Assembly (NCBI GenBank): GCA_013695765.1 | Contig: JACCZW010000057.1 | Location: 1-64,000, forward strand | Length of the DNA: 64,000 nt | From: Gammaproteobacteria bacterium | Lineage (GTDB): Bacteria > Pseudomonadota > Gammaproteobacteria > JACCYU01 | Direction of reading: 5' to 3' | In this document: positions 1 through 7,868 of the stretch, piece after piece | Numbering within the stretch: the stretch's first letter is position 1 | Layout: every line of letters begins with the position of its first letter | The notes under the pieces: model-generated | What the model saw: the letters and a program-made list of their open reading frames with translations, nothing else | The model's database searches: none | Told to the model about the DNA's origin: nothing | Position numbers and translations under genes: made by a program

Positions 1-126
1 TTCGCCAAGCGTCTGAAGACGCTAAAAGGCCTTACCCCCTTCGAATTCATCTGCAAAACATGGACACAACAACCCGATCGATTCAAACTCGACCCAACCC
101 ACCATATGCCGGGACTTGACAGCTAG
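1..126 (+). mobile_element. IS481-type transposase, C-terminal remnant
   Basis: The forward frame from base 1 reads FAKRLKTLKGLTPFEFICKT, then continues through WTQQPDRFKLDP to HHMPGLDS and a TAG at 124-126. This matches the conserved tail of IS481/IS3-like integrase-type transposases (LKGLTPYEFICK...QMPGLNT), recognised from memory of the family. The rest of the transposase lies outside the window or is lost. No terminal inverted repeat follows the stop: reverse-strand CYTH coding sequence begins directly at the transposase stop, so the right end of the element has been deleted. The remnant overlaps the 3' end of the CYTH gene on the other strand. Confidence 0.7.
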
Positions 127-564
127 CATGTTGTTGTAATAGCGCAGATCGTCGGTAATCTCACGACCGAGCCAGCGGGGACGCTCGAATGTCTGTCGCG
201 CCGATTGCAGCTCGATCTCGGCCACGATCAGACCCTGATTGACGCCCTCGAATTCGTCGATTTCCCACAGATCATCGCCGCAATACACCTGATGGCGGCT
301 TTTCTCGATGCGATGACCTTCGCAGAGGTTCTCCAGCATTTCGCGCGCGTCAACGACCGCGATCGGGTATTCGTATTCCGCACGCTGGCTGCCCGGCACC
401 ACCTGCTTGATGTTGAGCCACGCGCGCTCATCGCACACCCGCACGCGAATCGAACTCAGGTCGGTGTTGGCGAGATAGCCTTGCGCGTAGTGCTCACGGC
501 GGATCACTTCCGCGCGCCAGACGTCGGAACATAACAGAAACTTGCGTTCGATTTCGATCGCCAT
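22..564 (-). CDS. CYTH domain protein (triphosphate-processing family), altered C-terminus
   Basis: The protein starts MAIEIERKFLL, with the CYTH signature ExExK at residues 4-8 (E4, E6, K8). CYTH proteins form a beta-tunnel that binds triphosphates; bacterial stand-alone members act as inorganic triphosphatases or thiamine-triphosphatases, and the substrate cannot be told here. The start at 564 places the motif at the N-terminus as in the family; a start at 585 only adds seven unconserved residues. Normal family sequence runs to about YYNNMLA near base 121-140. The last 40 or so residues are the antisense of an IS481 transposase tail, so the C-terminus was replaced. It lies downstream of fabH, where fabD is found in many relatives. 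Confidence 0.8.
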   Translation of the reverse strand: MAIEIERKFLLCSDVWRAEVIRREHYAQGYLANTDLSSIRVRVCDERAWLNIKQVVPGSQRAEYEYPIAVVDAREMLENLCEGHRIEKSRHQVYCGDDLWEIDEFEGVNQGLIVAEIELQSARQTFERPRWLGREITDDLRYYNNMLAVKSRHMVGWVEFESIGLLCPCFADEFEGGKAF

Positions 565-653
565 ATACGCACGCGAGAGAGACAAAACGGATGAATATTA
601 AACTTGGCGGAAACGAGACATGAATTGCCGCGGAAACGAGTCCTGGGCGGCGG

Positions 654-1628
654 CTAAAATTTCACCAGCGCGGAACCCCAGGTAAAGCCGCCGCCGAAAG
701 CCTCCATAATCAGGATCTCGCCGCGTTGAATGCGGCCGTCGCGCACCGCCACGTCCAGCGCCAGCGGGATGGACGCAGCAGAGGTGTTGCCATGCTCGTG
801 GATGGTCACCACGACGTGGTCCATGGACATTTTCAGCTTGTGCGCGGTGGCCTCGATAATGCGGTAATTGGCCTGATGCGGGATCAGCCAGTCGATGTCT
901 TCCTTGTCGATAAAATTGGCGGCCAGGGTCTCGTCGACGATGCGACGCAGGGTGCGCACCGCCATCTTGAACACCTCGTTGCCCTTCATAGTAACGTAGG
1001 CGCCGCCGTCGAGCAGCGAGTCCTGACCCTGACCTATGCCGCCCGGCACGTGCAGGAGGTGCTCAAAACTGCCGTCCGCGTGCAGATGCGTGGATAGAAT
1101 CCCCGGCTCCTCGCTTGCTTCCAGCACCACAGCGCCGGCGCCATCGCCGAACAACACGCAAGTAGTTCGATCCGTCCAGTCCAGCAGACGCGACAGCGAC
1201 TCGGCGCCCAGCACCAGCGCGCAGCGCGCGCCGCCCGTGCGGATAAATCGATCGGCGATCCCCAGCGCGTAAACGAAACCCGTGCATACGGCCTGCACAT
1301 CGAAGGCCGCGCAACCGTGAATGCCAAGGCGTTTCTGCAGCAGGCACGCCGTGCCGGGGAATATCTTGTCGGGCGTGGTCGTGGCGAGAACGATAAGATC
1401 CACGTCTTCCGGGCGCCGCTCCGCCATTTCCAGCGCGCGCCGCGCGGCGGCTTCGGCCATATCGCCGGTCGATTCACCCTCCGCCGCGATATGGCGTTTC
1501 CTGATGCCGGTGCGTTCGGTAATCCAGCGATCCGAGGTATCGACCAGCTTTTCGAGATCGTGATTGGTCAACACCTTGCGCGGTAGGTAGCCGCCGGTTC
1601 CGGTGATGCGCGCGTGCTCGGCTGTAAT
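654..1628 (-). CDS. fabH: Beta-ketoacyl-ACP synthase III, probable ATT start
   Basis: FabH condenses acetyl-CoA with malonyl-ACP to start type II fatty acid synthesis in the cytosol. Visible signatures are the active-site Cys in AVCTGF, the His in IPHQAN and the Asn in HGNTSAAS. The family N-terminal motif (RIxGTGxYLPxxVLTN) is encoded in frame as [16 protein letters not shown], but the first ATG/GTG/TTG in that frame is the GTG at 1574, after the motif. Upstream codons include ATT at 1631 and 1628, preceded by GGAGCAGG (1642-1635), a good ribosome binding site. Starting at 1628 gives 324 residues, near the usual 317-329. It follows plsX by about 33 bases. The start could instead be a mutation or sequencing error. 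Confidence 0.88.
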   Translation of the reverse strand: MTAEHARITGTGGYLPRKVLTNHDLEKLVDTSDRWITERTGIRKRHIAAEGESTGDMAEAAARRALEMAERRPEDVDLIVLATTTPDKIFPGTACLLQKRLGIHGCAAFDVQAVCTGFVYALGIADRFIRTGGARCALVLGAESLSRLLDWTDRTTCVLFGDGAGAVVLEASEEPGILSTHLHADGSFEHLLHVPGGIGQGQDSLLDGGAYVTMKGNEVFKMAVRTLRRIVDETLAANFIDKEDIDWLIPHQANYRIIEATAHKLKMSMDHVVVTIHEHGNTSAASIPLALDVAVRDGRIQRGEILIMEAFGGGFTWGSALVKF

Positions 1629-1634
1629 AATTAT

Positions 1635-1642
1635 CCTGCTCC
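1635..1642 (-). promoter_or_regulatory. Ribosome binding site supporting a non-canonical fabH start
   Basis: GGAGCAGG on the reverse strand lies 7 bases (from GGAG) upstream of ATT at 1631 and 10 bases upstream of ATT at 1628. No ATG, GTG or TTG occurs in the fabH frame between this site and the conserved N-terminal motif. Confidence 0.5.
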
Positions 1643-1661
1643 GGGTTAATCCGCTCCGGTT

Positions 1662-2690
1662 TTATCCGGCGCGCTGGTCGGTGAGCAATCTTGCCAGCTG
1701 CTTGTCGATGCGCTGGGGTACCGACTTGCGAACCTCCACGCGGGCAATCTGAATGGCGTGCTCATATGCGAAGACATCCGCGCCGCCGTGACTCTTGATC
1801 ACGATGCCCCGCAGGCCCACCAGACTGGCGCCATTATAACGCCGCGGATCGATACGGCCGCGAAACGCTCTCAGCACCGGCATCGCCACCAGTCCCCGCA
1901 ATCGCGACAGCGCACTGCGCCTGAATTCCTCCCGCGCCAGTTGTGCGATCATCTTCGCTACCCCTTCACTGGCTTTCAGCGCGGCGTTGCCTACAAATCC
2001 GTCACACACCACCACGTCAACGTCGCCGCAGTAAATGGCGCCCCCCTCAACGTAACCAATGTAGTTTAGCAGACTGCGTTCCAGCAGACGGTTCGCCTCC
2101 TTGACCTGATCGTTCCCCTTGATGGCTTCCTGCCCCACATTAAGCAGGCCCACTTTGGGGCTGTCGTTGTCATCCACGGCACTGGCCAGCACCGACCCCA
2201 TTACCGCAAACTGAAACAGATGTTCGGCCTTACAGTCGACATTGGCGCCCAGGTCCAGCACGTGCGTATGCCCCTTGAGCGACGGCATGCCGGTGATGAT
2301 GGCCGGCCGTTCGATGCCGGCAAGCGTCTTGAGCACGAAACGCGCCGTGGCCATCAGAGCGCCGGTATTGCCGGCGCTCACACAGGCCTGCGCCGTGCCC
2401 GACTGTACCAGGTTGATCGCGACCCGCATCGAGGAATTTTTTTTAAACCGCAGCGCCTGCGCCACCGGCTCATCCATTGCGATCGTCTGCGTAGCGTGCG
2501 CGATTTGCAACCGCGGCTGTTCGGGTGCGCCCGCTTTTTTCAACTGCTGCGTTATCTGCGGCTCGTCGCCGACGAGGATGACTTGCAGGTCTTCATAGCG
2601 GCGCAGCATGTTGATCGCCGCGGGCACCACTACCGTAACCCCATGATCACCGCCCATGGCGTCCAGGGAAATGGTGACGGACTCCTTCAT
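1662..2690 (-). CDS. plsX: Phosphate acyltransferase PlsX
   Basis: PlsX converts acyl-ACP to acyl-phosphate for phospholipid synthesis (PlsX/PlsY route) and is a peripheral cytosolic enzyme. The 342-residue protein starts [17 protein letters not shown], the hallmark N-terminus, followed by AGNTGALMA and [15 protein letters not shown] motifs. The length is normal. It sits between rpmF and fabH on the reverse strand in the classical order yceD-rpmF-plsX-fabH, so it is probably cotranscribed with them. Confidence 0.96.
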   Translation of the reverse strand: MKESVTISLDAMGGDHGVTVVVPAAINMLRRYEDLQVILVGDEPQITQQLKKAGAPEQPRLQIAHATQTIAMDEPVAQALRFKKNSSMRVAINLVQSGTAQACVSAGNTGALMATARFVLKTLAGIERPAIITGMPSLKGHTHVLDLGANVDCKAEHLFQFAVMGSVLASAVDDNDSPKVGLLNVGQEAIKGNDQVKEANRLLERSLLNYIGYVEGGAIYCGDVDVVVCDGFVGNAALKASEGVAKMIAQLAREEFRRSALSRLRGLVAMPVLRAFRGRIDPRRYNGASLVGLRGIVIKSHGGADVFAYEHAIQIARVEVRKSVPQRIDKQLARLLTDQRAG

Positions 2691-2789
2691 CGCCGGGGTA
2701 ACGGACAGCTAGATGTCAGATGAATGCACGGCTACAAACCCGTTTCAACTACAAAAGCCAGAATTAAGGATCGCGCGCGTACGCGCGTA

Positions 2790-2984
2790 TCAGGTTTCTT
2801 CTTCGGTATCGTCGCCGGGCTTGATGATCTGGCGGCCGCGGTAATAGCCGTCCGGCCCGATGTGGTGACGCAGACGGGTTTCGCCGGACGTGGAATCGGT
2901 CGCCAGCGTAGGGCCCGTCAGCGAATCGTGCGCGCGGCGCATGTCCCGGCGCGAGCGGGAGCGGCGTCTTTGTGGTACGGCCAT
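2790..2984 (-). CDS. rpmF: 50S ribosomal protein L32
   Basis: [20 protein letters not shown] is the L32 N-terminus, and the gene lies upstream of plsX as in most proteobacteria. The reading frame is open further upstream, but the family start is the ATG at 2984. The protein is 64 residues, a few longer than usual because of an acidic tail (GDDTEEET). The RGRQIIKP segment is the usual end of the domain. No zinc-binding cysteines are visible, consistent with the C-minus form. Confidence 0.95.
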   Translation of the reverse strand: MAVPQRRRSRSRRDMRRAHDSLTGPTLATDSTSGETRLRHHIGPDGYYRGRQIIKPGDDTEEET

Positions 2985-3039
2985 GGGTAATCTCCAGTAA
3001 AAAATTGCGCCAGGGTTCGACGGAAACGTCGGGAACCGG

Positions 3040-3594
3040 CTAGCTCGTTTTAAAATTCTTAAGCACGCTGAACGGATTACGTGCGGGCGGCGTGTCTCCA
3101 GCCGCATTCACTACGTTTGCGTGCGCTGTCTGACGGGCGGGCTTGACCTTCTCGCAAAGCGCCGCGTCGGCGTGCGCGGGTATCAGCGGCATCGACAGCA
3201 ACAATTCGTCTTCGATCAAGTCCTGGGAAAAAATGTCAGTGTCACCGAGTTCCAGGACTTCGTATTCCGACAGCAGCCGCTCGGCTTCGACTTCGCCCCG
3301 CGCCAGCACCAGCTCGAACCTGCGATCAATCGATTGCATATACGGCCGCAGACAGCGCTGACACTCCATCTCCAGCCGCGTCCTGATCTCGCCCGCTACC
3401 ACTGTCAGACCGCCCGCGTTGTGACCGAAGCTCAATGACACGTACACGGTCCCGCTGGATGCAGTCAGCCCGTCCGATGTCATCAGCAATCTGCCCAGCC
3501 GCTTCAGTCGCGCGAGCGGCAAAGTATCCCGCAGACGCGCCTGTTGCTCGGCCAGGCGGCGAGGGTTGATCCGCAATGGCAACTGGCTGGACAT
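3040..3594 (-). CDS. yceD: YceD/DUF177 family, 23S rRNA accumulation protein
   Basis: The protein has the family core with the conserved pair [10 protein letters not shown] and the acidic [25 protein letters not shown] segment near the middle (split here by description, not by function). Family members are linked to 23S rRNA accumulation and are almost always paired with rpmF. I chose the ATG at 3594 ([11 protein letters not shown]); upstream in-frame codons to 3633 look unconserved. No strong ribosome binding site is seen at 3594, so the exact start is uncertain. It is divergent from the maf gene across about 165 bases, which should hold both promoters. Confidence 0.9.
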   Translation of the reverse strand: MSSQLPLRINPRRLAEQQARLRDTLPLARLKRLGRLLMTSDGLTASSGTVYVSLSFGHNAGGLTVVAGEIRTRLEMECQRCLRPYMQSIDRRFELVLARGEVEAERLLSEYEVLELGDTDIFSQDLIEDELLLSMPLIPAHADAALCEKVKPARQTAHANVVNAAGDTPPARNPFSVLKNFKTS

Positions 3595-3759
3595 AAGCCC
3601 AGGAAGTCTATAGGCTCGCCAACCGCGCGTCAAAAGAATGCGCTAAAAACCGGTTGCGATCAATGCCTGATTTGTCCGCCCGGTTGAGTCAGCGGTGTTC
3701 GCGCAAACCTTCAACAAGCACGCTTGGTGGGTCTGTCTCGGCTGGGGCCTCTCTTGTCA

Positions 3760-4365
3760 ATGAGTCATCTTGTTCTCGCGTCCAGTTCGCCACATCGGAA
3801 AGCGCTGCTGGAACGTTTCGGTCTGGCTTTCGAGGTGGTTTCGCCGAACGTGGATGAAACGCCGCGCTCGGGCGAGACCGCCAGCGATATGGTGATGCGG
3901 CTGGCGCTTCTGAAGGCGCGCGTCGTGGGCGAGGCGCATCCTCGCGCGCTGGTGATCGGCAGCGATCAATGCGCCCTGCGGGATGGGCGAATCCTCGGCA
4001 AGCCGGGCGGCTTTGAGGCCGCCGTCGAACAACTTGCGGGCAGCGCCGGGCGCTGTGTGACCTTTCACACCGGACTATGCCTGCTCAACACGGCGAACGG
4101 CGACACGCAGGTCGAGGACGTCATAACGAGGGTCACCTTTCGCGCCTTGTCACACGCTCAGATCACGGCTTATGTCCGCCGCGAGACACCTTATCAATGC
4201 GCCGGCAGCTTCATGTCGGAGCGTCTGGGGATCGCGCTGGTGGAAGCATTCGAGGGACAAGACCCGACCGCCCTCATCGGACTGCCGCTGATCCAGCTGG
4301 TGAGCATGCTGATGCGGGCCGGGCTAAACCCGTTGAGCGACGCGATCGATCACGAGCCACTTTAA
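3760..4365 (+). CDS. yceF: Maf-like nucleotide pyrophosphatase, YceF type
   Basis: Maf proteins hydrolyse non-canonical or modified nucleotides; the YceF branch acts on 7-methyl-GTP. The protein starts MSHLVLASSSPHRKALLERF, with the ASxSPxR nucleotide-binding motif. GSDQCALRDGRILGKPG (SDQ rather than SDT) and CAGSFMSERLGI point to the YceF branch. The ATG at 3760 fits the family start; 12 upstream in-frame codons are unconserved. 201 residues, normal. In E. coli yceF is also next to yceD and rluC, so context agrees. Confidence 0.9.
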   Translation: MSHLVLASSSPHRKALLERFGLAFEVVSPNVDETPRSGETASDMVMRLALLKARVVGEAHPRALVIGSDQCALRDGRILGKPGGFEAAVEQLAGSAGRCVTFHTGLCLLNTANGDTQVEDVITRVTFRALSHAQITAYVRRETPYQCAGSFMSERLGIALVEAFEGQDPTALIGLPLIQLVSMLMRAGLNPLSDAIDHEPL

Positions 4366-4443
4366 GCTAGGCACGTGGTTTGCAGATCAATTAACATAAT
4401 AGTTGCAAGTTAATTACTGTAGCAATCACCCCACGAGCCTCGC

Positions 4444-5295
4444 ATGAAGCAGAATGTCGTATTTATTTCGGGCATCCCGCGCAGCGGCACCAGCGTGCTG
4501 CACCTGATGATCGGCGCACACCCCAGATATGTGAGCGTGGGCGAAGTCTATGGTCTGATCAGGCCGGGGTCGGAGCGCATGGCCAACCCGGACGGCGTGC
4601 AATGCTCGTGCGGCAAGACCGCGCCGGACTGCACGTTCTGGGGCGAAGTCGTCAGTCGCCTGCAGCGGTCTGACGAACCCACGGCGGCGGGTCGCTACCA
4701 GATTTTTCTGGATATATTCAAGGCGCGTTTCGGCGACGACAAGATCCCTGTCGATTCTTCCAAGGCGATGCCGGCCCTCGAAGCGTTGACCACGCTTCCG
4801 GATGTGCAGGTCAAGACATTTTACGTCATCAAGGACGTACGCGCGTGGACCGTGTCATTGCGCGAGCACCAGAACAAGCATTTCAGAAACCTGCCGCGCC
4901 ATCAGCGGTTTACACGCAACATGTCCTCGCGGCTGTTCCGGCGCTGGTATAACGAGAACCGTGAAAATCAGGCCGAGATCGCGCGTCTGGGCGTCCCGTT
5001 GGCGCAGCTGAGCTACGAGGAGCTTTGCCTGTTTCCCTCGCAGTCGCTCACAAAGATCTCCGCGTTCCTGGGCGATGAGTTCACGGAAGAAGTTTTATCG
5101 TTCAACAAGGCCGAACATCACGGGGTGCTTATCAACCGCATGCGCAACAACGAAGAGAAGATGAGCGGCGTGTTCTACGACAGCCGCTGGCTGTTCAGTC
5201 ACAAACAGTGGCAACTGCCCATGTTGCTGTTCCCCCGCATCATGGACTATAACAATCGCCTCGTGTACGGCCGTGTCGGCTCGCCGTTCAAGTAA
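4444..5295 (+). CDS. Sulfotransferase family protein
   Basis: Residues 10-17 (GIPRSGTS) form the 5'-PAPS phosphate-binding loop of sulfotransferases. VIKDVRAW around residue 130 corresponds to the 3'-phosphate-binding region. The protein presumably transfers sulfate from PAPS to a glycan, lipid or small molecule; the acceptor cannot be told. A CSCGKTAPDC cysteine cluster near residue 58 is seen in many bacterial members. 283 residues, full length. It sits between maf and sppA, a place where relatives usually have no such gene, and may be a later insertion. No partner PAPS-synthesis genes are in the window. Confidence 0.85.
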   Translation: MKQNVVFISGIPRSGTSVLHLMIGAHPRYVSVGEVYGLIRPGSERMANPDGVQCSCGKTAPDCTFWGEVVSRLQRSDEPTAAGRYQIFLDIFKARFGDDKIPVDSSKAMPALEALTTLPDVQVKTFYVIKDVRAWTVSLREHQNKHFRNLPRHQRFTRNMSSRLFRRWYNENRENQAEIARLGVPLAQLSYEELCLFPSQSLTKISAFLGDEFTEEVLSFNKAEHHGVLINRMRNNEEKMSGVFYDSRWLFSHKQWQLPMLLFPRIMDYNNRLVYGRVGSPFK

Positions 5296-5372
5296 CCGGG
5301 GCGTGGACCGAAGAACGGTTCAATCAGCGCGCACGCAAATTAGCGGTTACGATCGGTAAGTACAGCCCCACA

Positions 5373-6353
5373 CTACCGCAAATCGGGCAACAGCAGGCGC
5401 GCCTCGATCTCCCGCGCCAGGGTAGTGCCCAGACGATCGGCGAACCACTCCAGGTAGTCTTCCTGGTGCGTGAAATCGACGACGTTGTCGGTGCCGATTA
5501 CCTCGCGCGCCACGTAACCGGCGCTGCCCATTTCATCCACCAGACCCAGCCTCATCGCGCGTTTGCCCGACCAGACAAGGCCCGAGAACAGGCCAGGGCC
5601 ATCCTTGAGGCGATCACCGCGGCCCTCCCTTACAACGTCGATAAACTGCTGATGGATTTCGTCCAGCATCGCTTGAATGTGCGCGCGCTCGGCCGGATCC
5701 TGCGGTAGAAAAGGATCCAGCATGCCCTTGTGCCCGCCGGCGGTGTAGAGTCGCCGTTCCACGCCCAGCTTGTCCAGCGCCTCGACAAAGCCGAAGCTGT
5801 CGATGCGCACGCCAATGGAACCGACCAGACTGGCCTCGTTCGCGTAGATTTTGTCCGCCGCGACCGCGACGTACATGCCGCCTGAAGCGCACACGTCCGA
5901 GATCACCACATGTAGCGGAATGTCCGGATGCAGCCCGCGCAGGCGAGTGATTTCATCGTTCATGTAACCCGCCTGCACCGGGCTGCCGCCGGGGCTGTTG
6001 ATGCGCAGGATCACCCCGGCGGTCTGTGCGTCGTCGAAGGCCGCCCGCAACCCGCCGATCACGTTCTCGGCGCTGGCGGTCTGGTCGGCGGCGATGACGC
6101 CCTCCAGCTCGACCAGCGCCGTATGTTTGCCGCCCGGCGCGGCGTCATCCGGCCCCGACTTGAACGAGCCCAGCATGAACAGCAGAAAGGAAAGGTAGGC
6201 AAAGCCCAGGAGCTTGAAAAAAATTCCCCAGCGCCGCGTCCGACGTTGCTCTGTCAGCCCCGCGCTCGCCAGCCTGGTCAGCGCTTCCCGCTCCCAGCCG
6301 GGCGCGTCTCCCTGTGTCTTTGCCGAGCTTGCATCGGTTGGTTCGTTTGCCAT
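5373..6353 (-). CDS. sppA: Signal peptide peptidase SppA, short form (S49)
   Basis: This is an inner-membrane serine protease that degrades cleaved signal peptides. One N-terminal membrane segment (about residues 43-62) is followed by the S49 protease domain. The Ser/Lys dyad is visible as Ser157 in CASGGMY and Lys209 in GGHKGMLDPF. NSPGGSP (119-125) is the conserved substrate-binding strand. At 326 residues it is the single-domain form. It lies downstream of rluC on the same strand (about 70 bases apart), a common gammaproteobacterial arrangement. Confidence 0.94.
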   Translation of the reverse strand: MANEPTDASSAKTQGDAPGWEREALTRLASAGLTEQRRTRRWGIFFKLLGFAYLSFLLFMLGSFKSGPDDAAPGGKHTALVELEGVIAADQTASAENVIGGLRAAFDDAQTAGVILRINSPGGSPVQAGYMNDEITRLRGLHPDIPLHVVISDVCASGGMYVAVAADKIYANEASLVGSIGVRIDSFGFVEALDKLGVERRLYTAGGHKGMLDPFLPQDPAERAHIQAMLDEIHQQFIDVVREGRGDRLKDGPGLFSGLVWSGKRAMRLGLVDEMGSAGYVAREVIGTDNVVDFTHQEDYLEWFADRLGTTLAREIEARLLLPDLR

Positions 6354-6422
6354 GCGGTTTACCTGCGTGAGAACGGAAGCGTCGCTAGTCTAGCATTGAC
6401 GAAAGTATACAACGACGCGATT

Positions 6423-7391
6423 TCAAAGCTCACGCGCCACGGCACTCGACAATTCCAGATTCTCCAGCACCTGCTGCAGACGCGCCTCCAGCGGCGCCTC
6501 GATCCCGTAGCGCTGCCCTGACCCCGGAATCCGGAACTCCAGGCGCGATGCGTGCAAAAACAAACGTCGTAGACCGCGGGCCCGCATTTCACGGTTGAAC
6601 CCGTGGTCACCGTAGCGGTCGTCGCCCGCGATCGGCTGACCGACATGCGCTGCATGCACGCGAAGCTGATGCGTGCGTCCGCTGAGGGCGGCCACATCCA
6701 TCAATGAACTGTTGCCGAATCGGGCCACGGGCGTAAACAGACTTGCCGCGAGCTTGCCGTGCGCGTCGGTCGTCACCCGGCTGTGTCCGGGCAACCGCTC
6801 CAGCGCGGCGGTAACCCTGCGCTCGCCGCCTGCCCAGCTACCCTGTACCAGCGCAAGATAATGTTTGTCGATGCCGTCATCATGCAGCAGGCGATGCAGC
6901 GCGTTCAGCATCGACCGTGACTTGGCGAGCAGCAGACAACCGCTGGTGCCGCGATCCAGACGGTGCACAAGTTCCAGCAGCGGTGCGTGCGGCCGCGCCT
7001 GCCGTAGAATCTCGATAACTCCGTAATCCACGCCGCTGCCGCCATGCACGGCGAGCCCGGACGGCTTGTCAAGCGCGATCAGATCATCGTCCTCCAGCAG
7101 GATCGACGCTTCCAGACGGTCGCAAAGCGTGCTCGGCGCCGCCACCGGCGCACGGCCCCCCGTACGCACCGGTGGTATGCGTATGCGGTCATCCGCGGCC
7201 AGCCGATACGCCGGTTTGACCCGGCCCTTGTTGACCCGCACTTCGCCGCTGCGCAGGATGCGGTAAACATAGCTGCGCGGCACCCCCTTGAGACAGCGCA
7301 GCAGAAAATTATCGATCCGCTGTCCGGCCTGGTCGTGTTCGACGACGACCTGTCGGACCGCCGCCCGGTGCGGGTCGGTGGATTTGCTCAC
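6423..7391 (-). CDS. rluC: 23S rRNA pseudouridine synthase RluC
   Basis: The protein has an N-terminal S4 RNA-binding domain (about residues 24-75, RIDNFLLRCLKGVPRSYVYR region) followed by the RluA-type catalytic domain. HRLDRGTSG carries the catalytic Asp146. RluC modifies positions 955, 2504 and 2580 of 23S rRNA in E. coli. 322 residues, normal. It is divergent from rne across a 477-base gap, as in E. coli, which supports the symbol over other RluA paralogues. Confidence 0.93.
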   Translation of the reverse strand: MSKSTDPHRAAVRQVVVEHDQAGQRIDNFLLRCLKGVPRSYVYRILRSGEVRVNKGRVKPAYRLAADDRIRIPPVRTGGRAPVAAPSTLCDRLEASILLEDDDLIALDKPSGLAVHGGSGVDYGVIEILRQARPHAPLLELVHRLDRGTSGCLLLAKSRSMLNALHRLLHDDGIDKHYLALVQGSWAGGERRVTAALERLPGHSRVTTDAHGKLAASLFTPVARFGNSSLMDVAALSGRTHQLRVHAAHVGQPIAGDDRYGDHGFNREMRARGLRRLFLHASRLEFRIPGSGQRYGIEAPLEARLQQVLENLELSSAVAREL

Positions 7392-7868
7392 GACGTGCGC
7401 ACCCGCGCATAGCGCATGTATTTGATGGGATTACTCATCGCTGCTATATTGAACTCGCGCGGTTGAGACTGGGCAGTCAACTAAATTTAACTCAAGTAGT
7501 CCCGCCGCCGCGTATCGATCAGATTTTCATAAGAGCCGTTTCCGGCTCTGAAATTGGGGTGTTGTTCCAGTAGCCTGCCGAAAGCTCGCCAGCTAGCACG
7601 CATTATGCATGCGCGGCGTCAGATGCAGGTTATTCCAGCAACACATTAGGTATCGCTCACGTGCGTGGTACAGACACATAACATAAACAATTGAGCGGTG
7701 ATTTGAAAAACGCGATTCCCTTTTGTCCGGGGTCTGTCCGGCAAGTATTGCTTGTTGAACTTTTCTGGTTCGTGAGCGCCGTACTCGCGCGTGATGGCGA
7801 TGGTATGGCCTGCGAACCTGCATTTACGCCGGAGGCACGGACAGGACGCATTGTTCGAGAACGATCCA
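7392..7868 (+). promoter_or_regulatory. rluC-rne intergenic region; long rne leader
   Basis: There is no supported gene in these 477 bases. It must hold the divergent promoters of rluC and rne. Long rne leaders are known in enterobacteria to mediate RNase E autoregulation by folded RNA, so a similar role is inferred. A 7-bp hairpin, AGAGCCG-TTTC-CGGCTCT, is directly visible at 7532-7549. Several small open frames here are on both strands and show no family features. Confidence 0.45.
7532..7549 (+). other. Hairpin in rne leader
   Basis: A perfect 7-bp stem with a TTTC loop (AGAGCCG...CGGCTCT), about 320 bases before the rne start codon. It has no T-tract, so it is not a simple terminator. It could be part of an RNase E-sensing leader structure, by analogy only. 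Confidence 0.35.
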
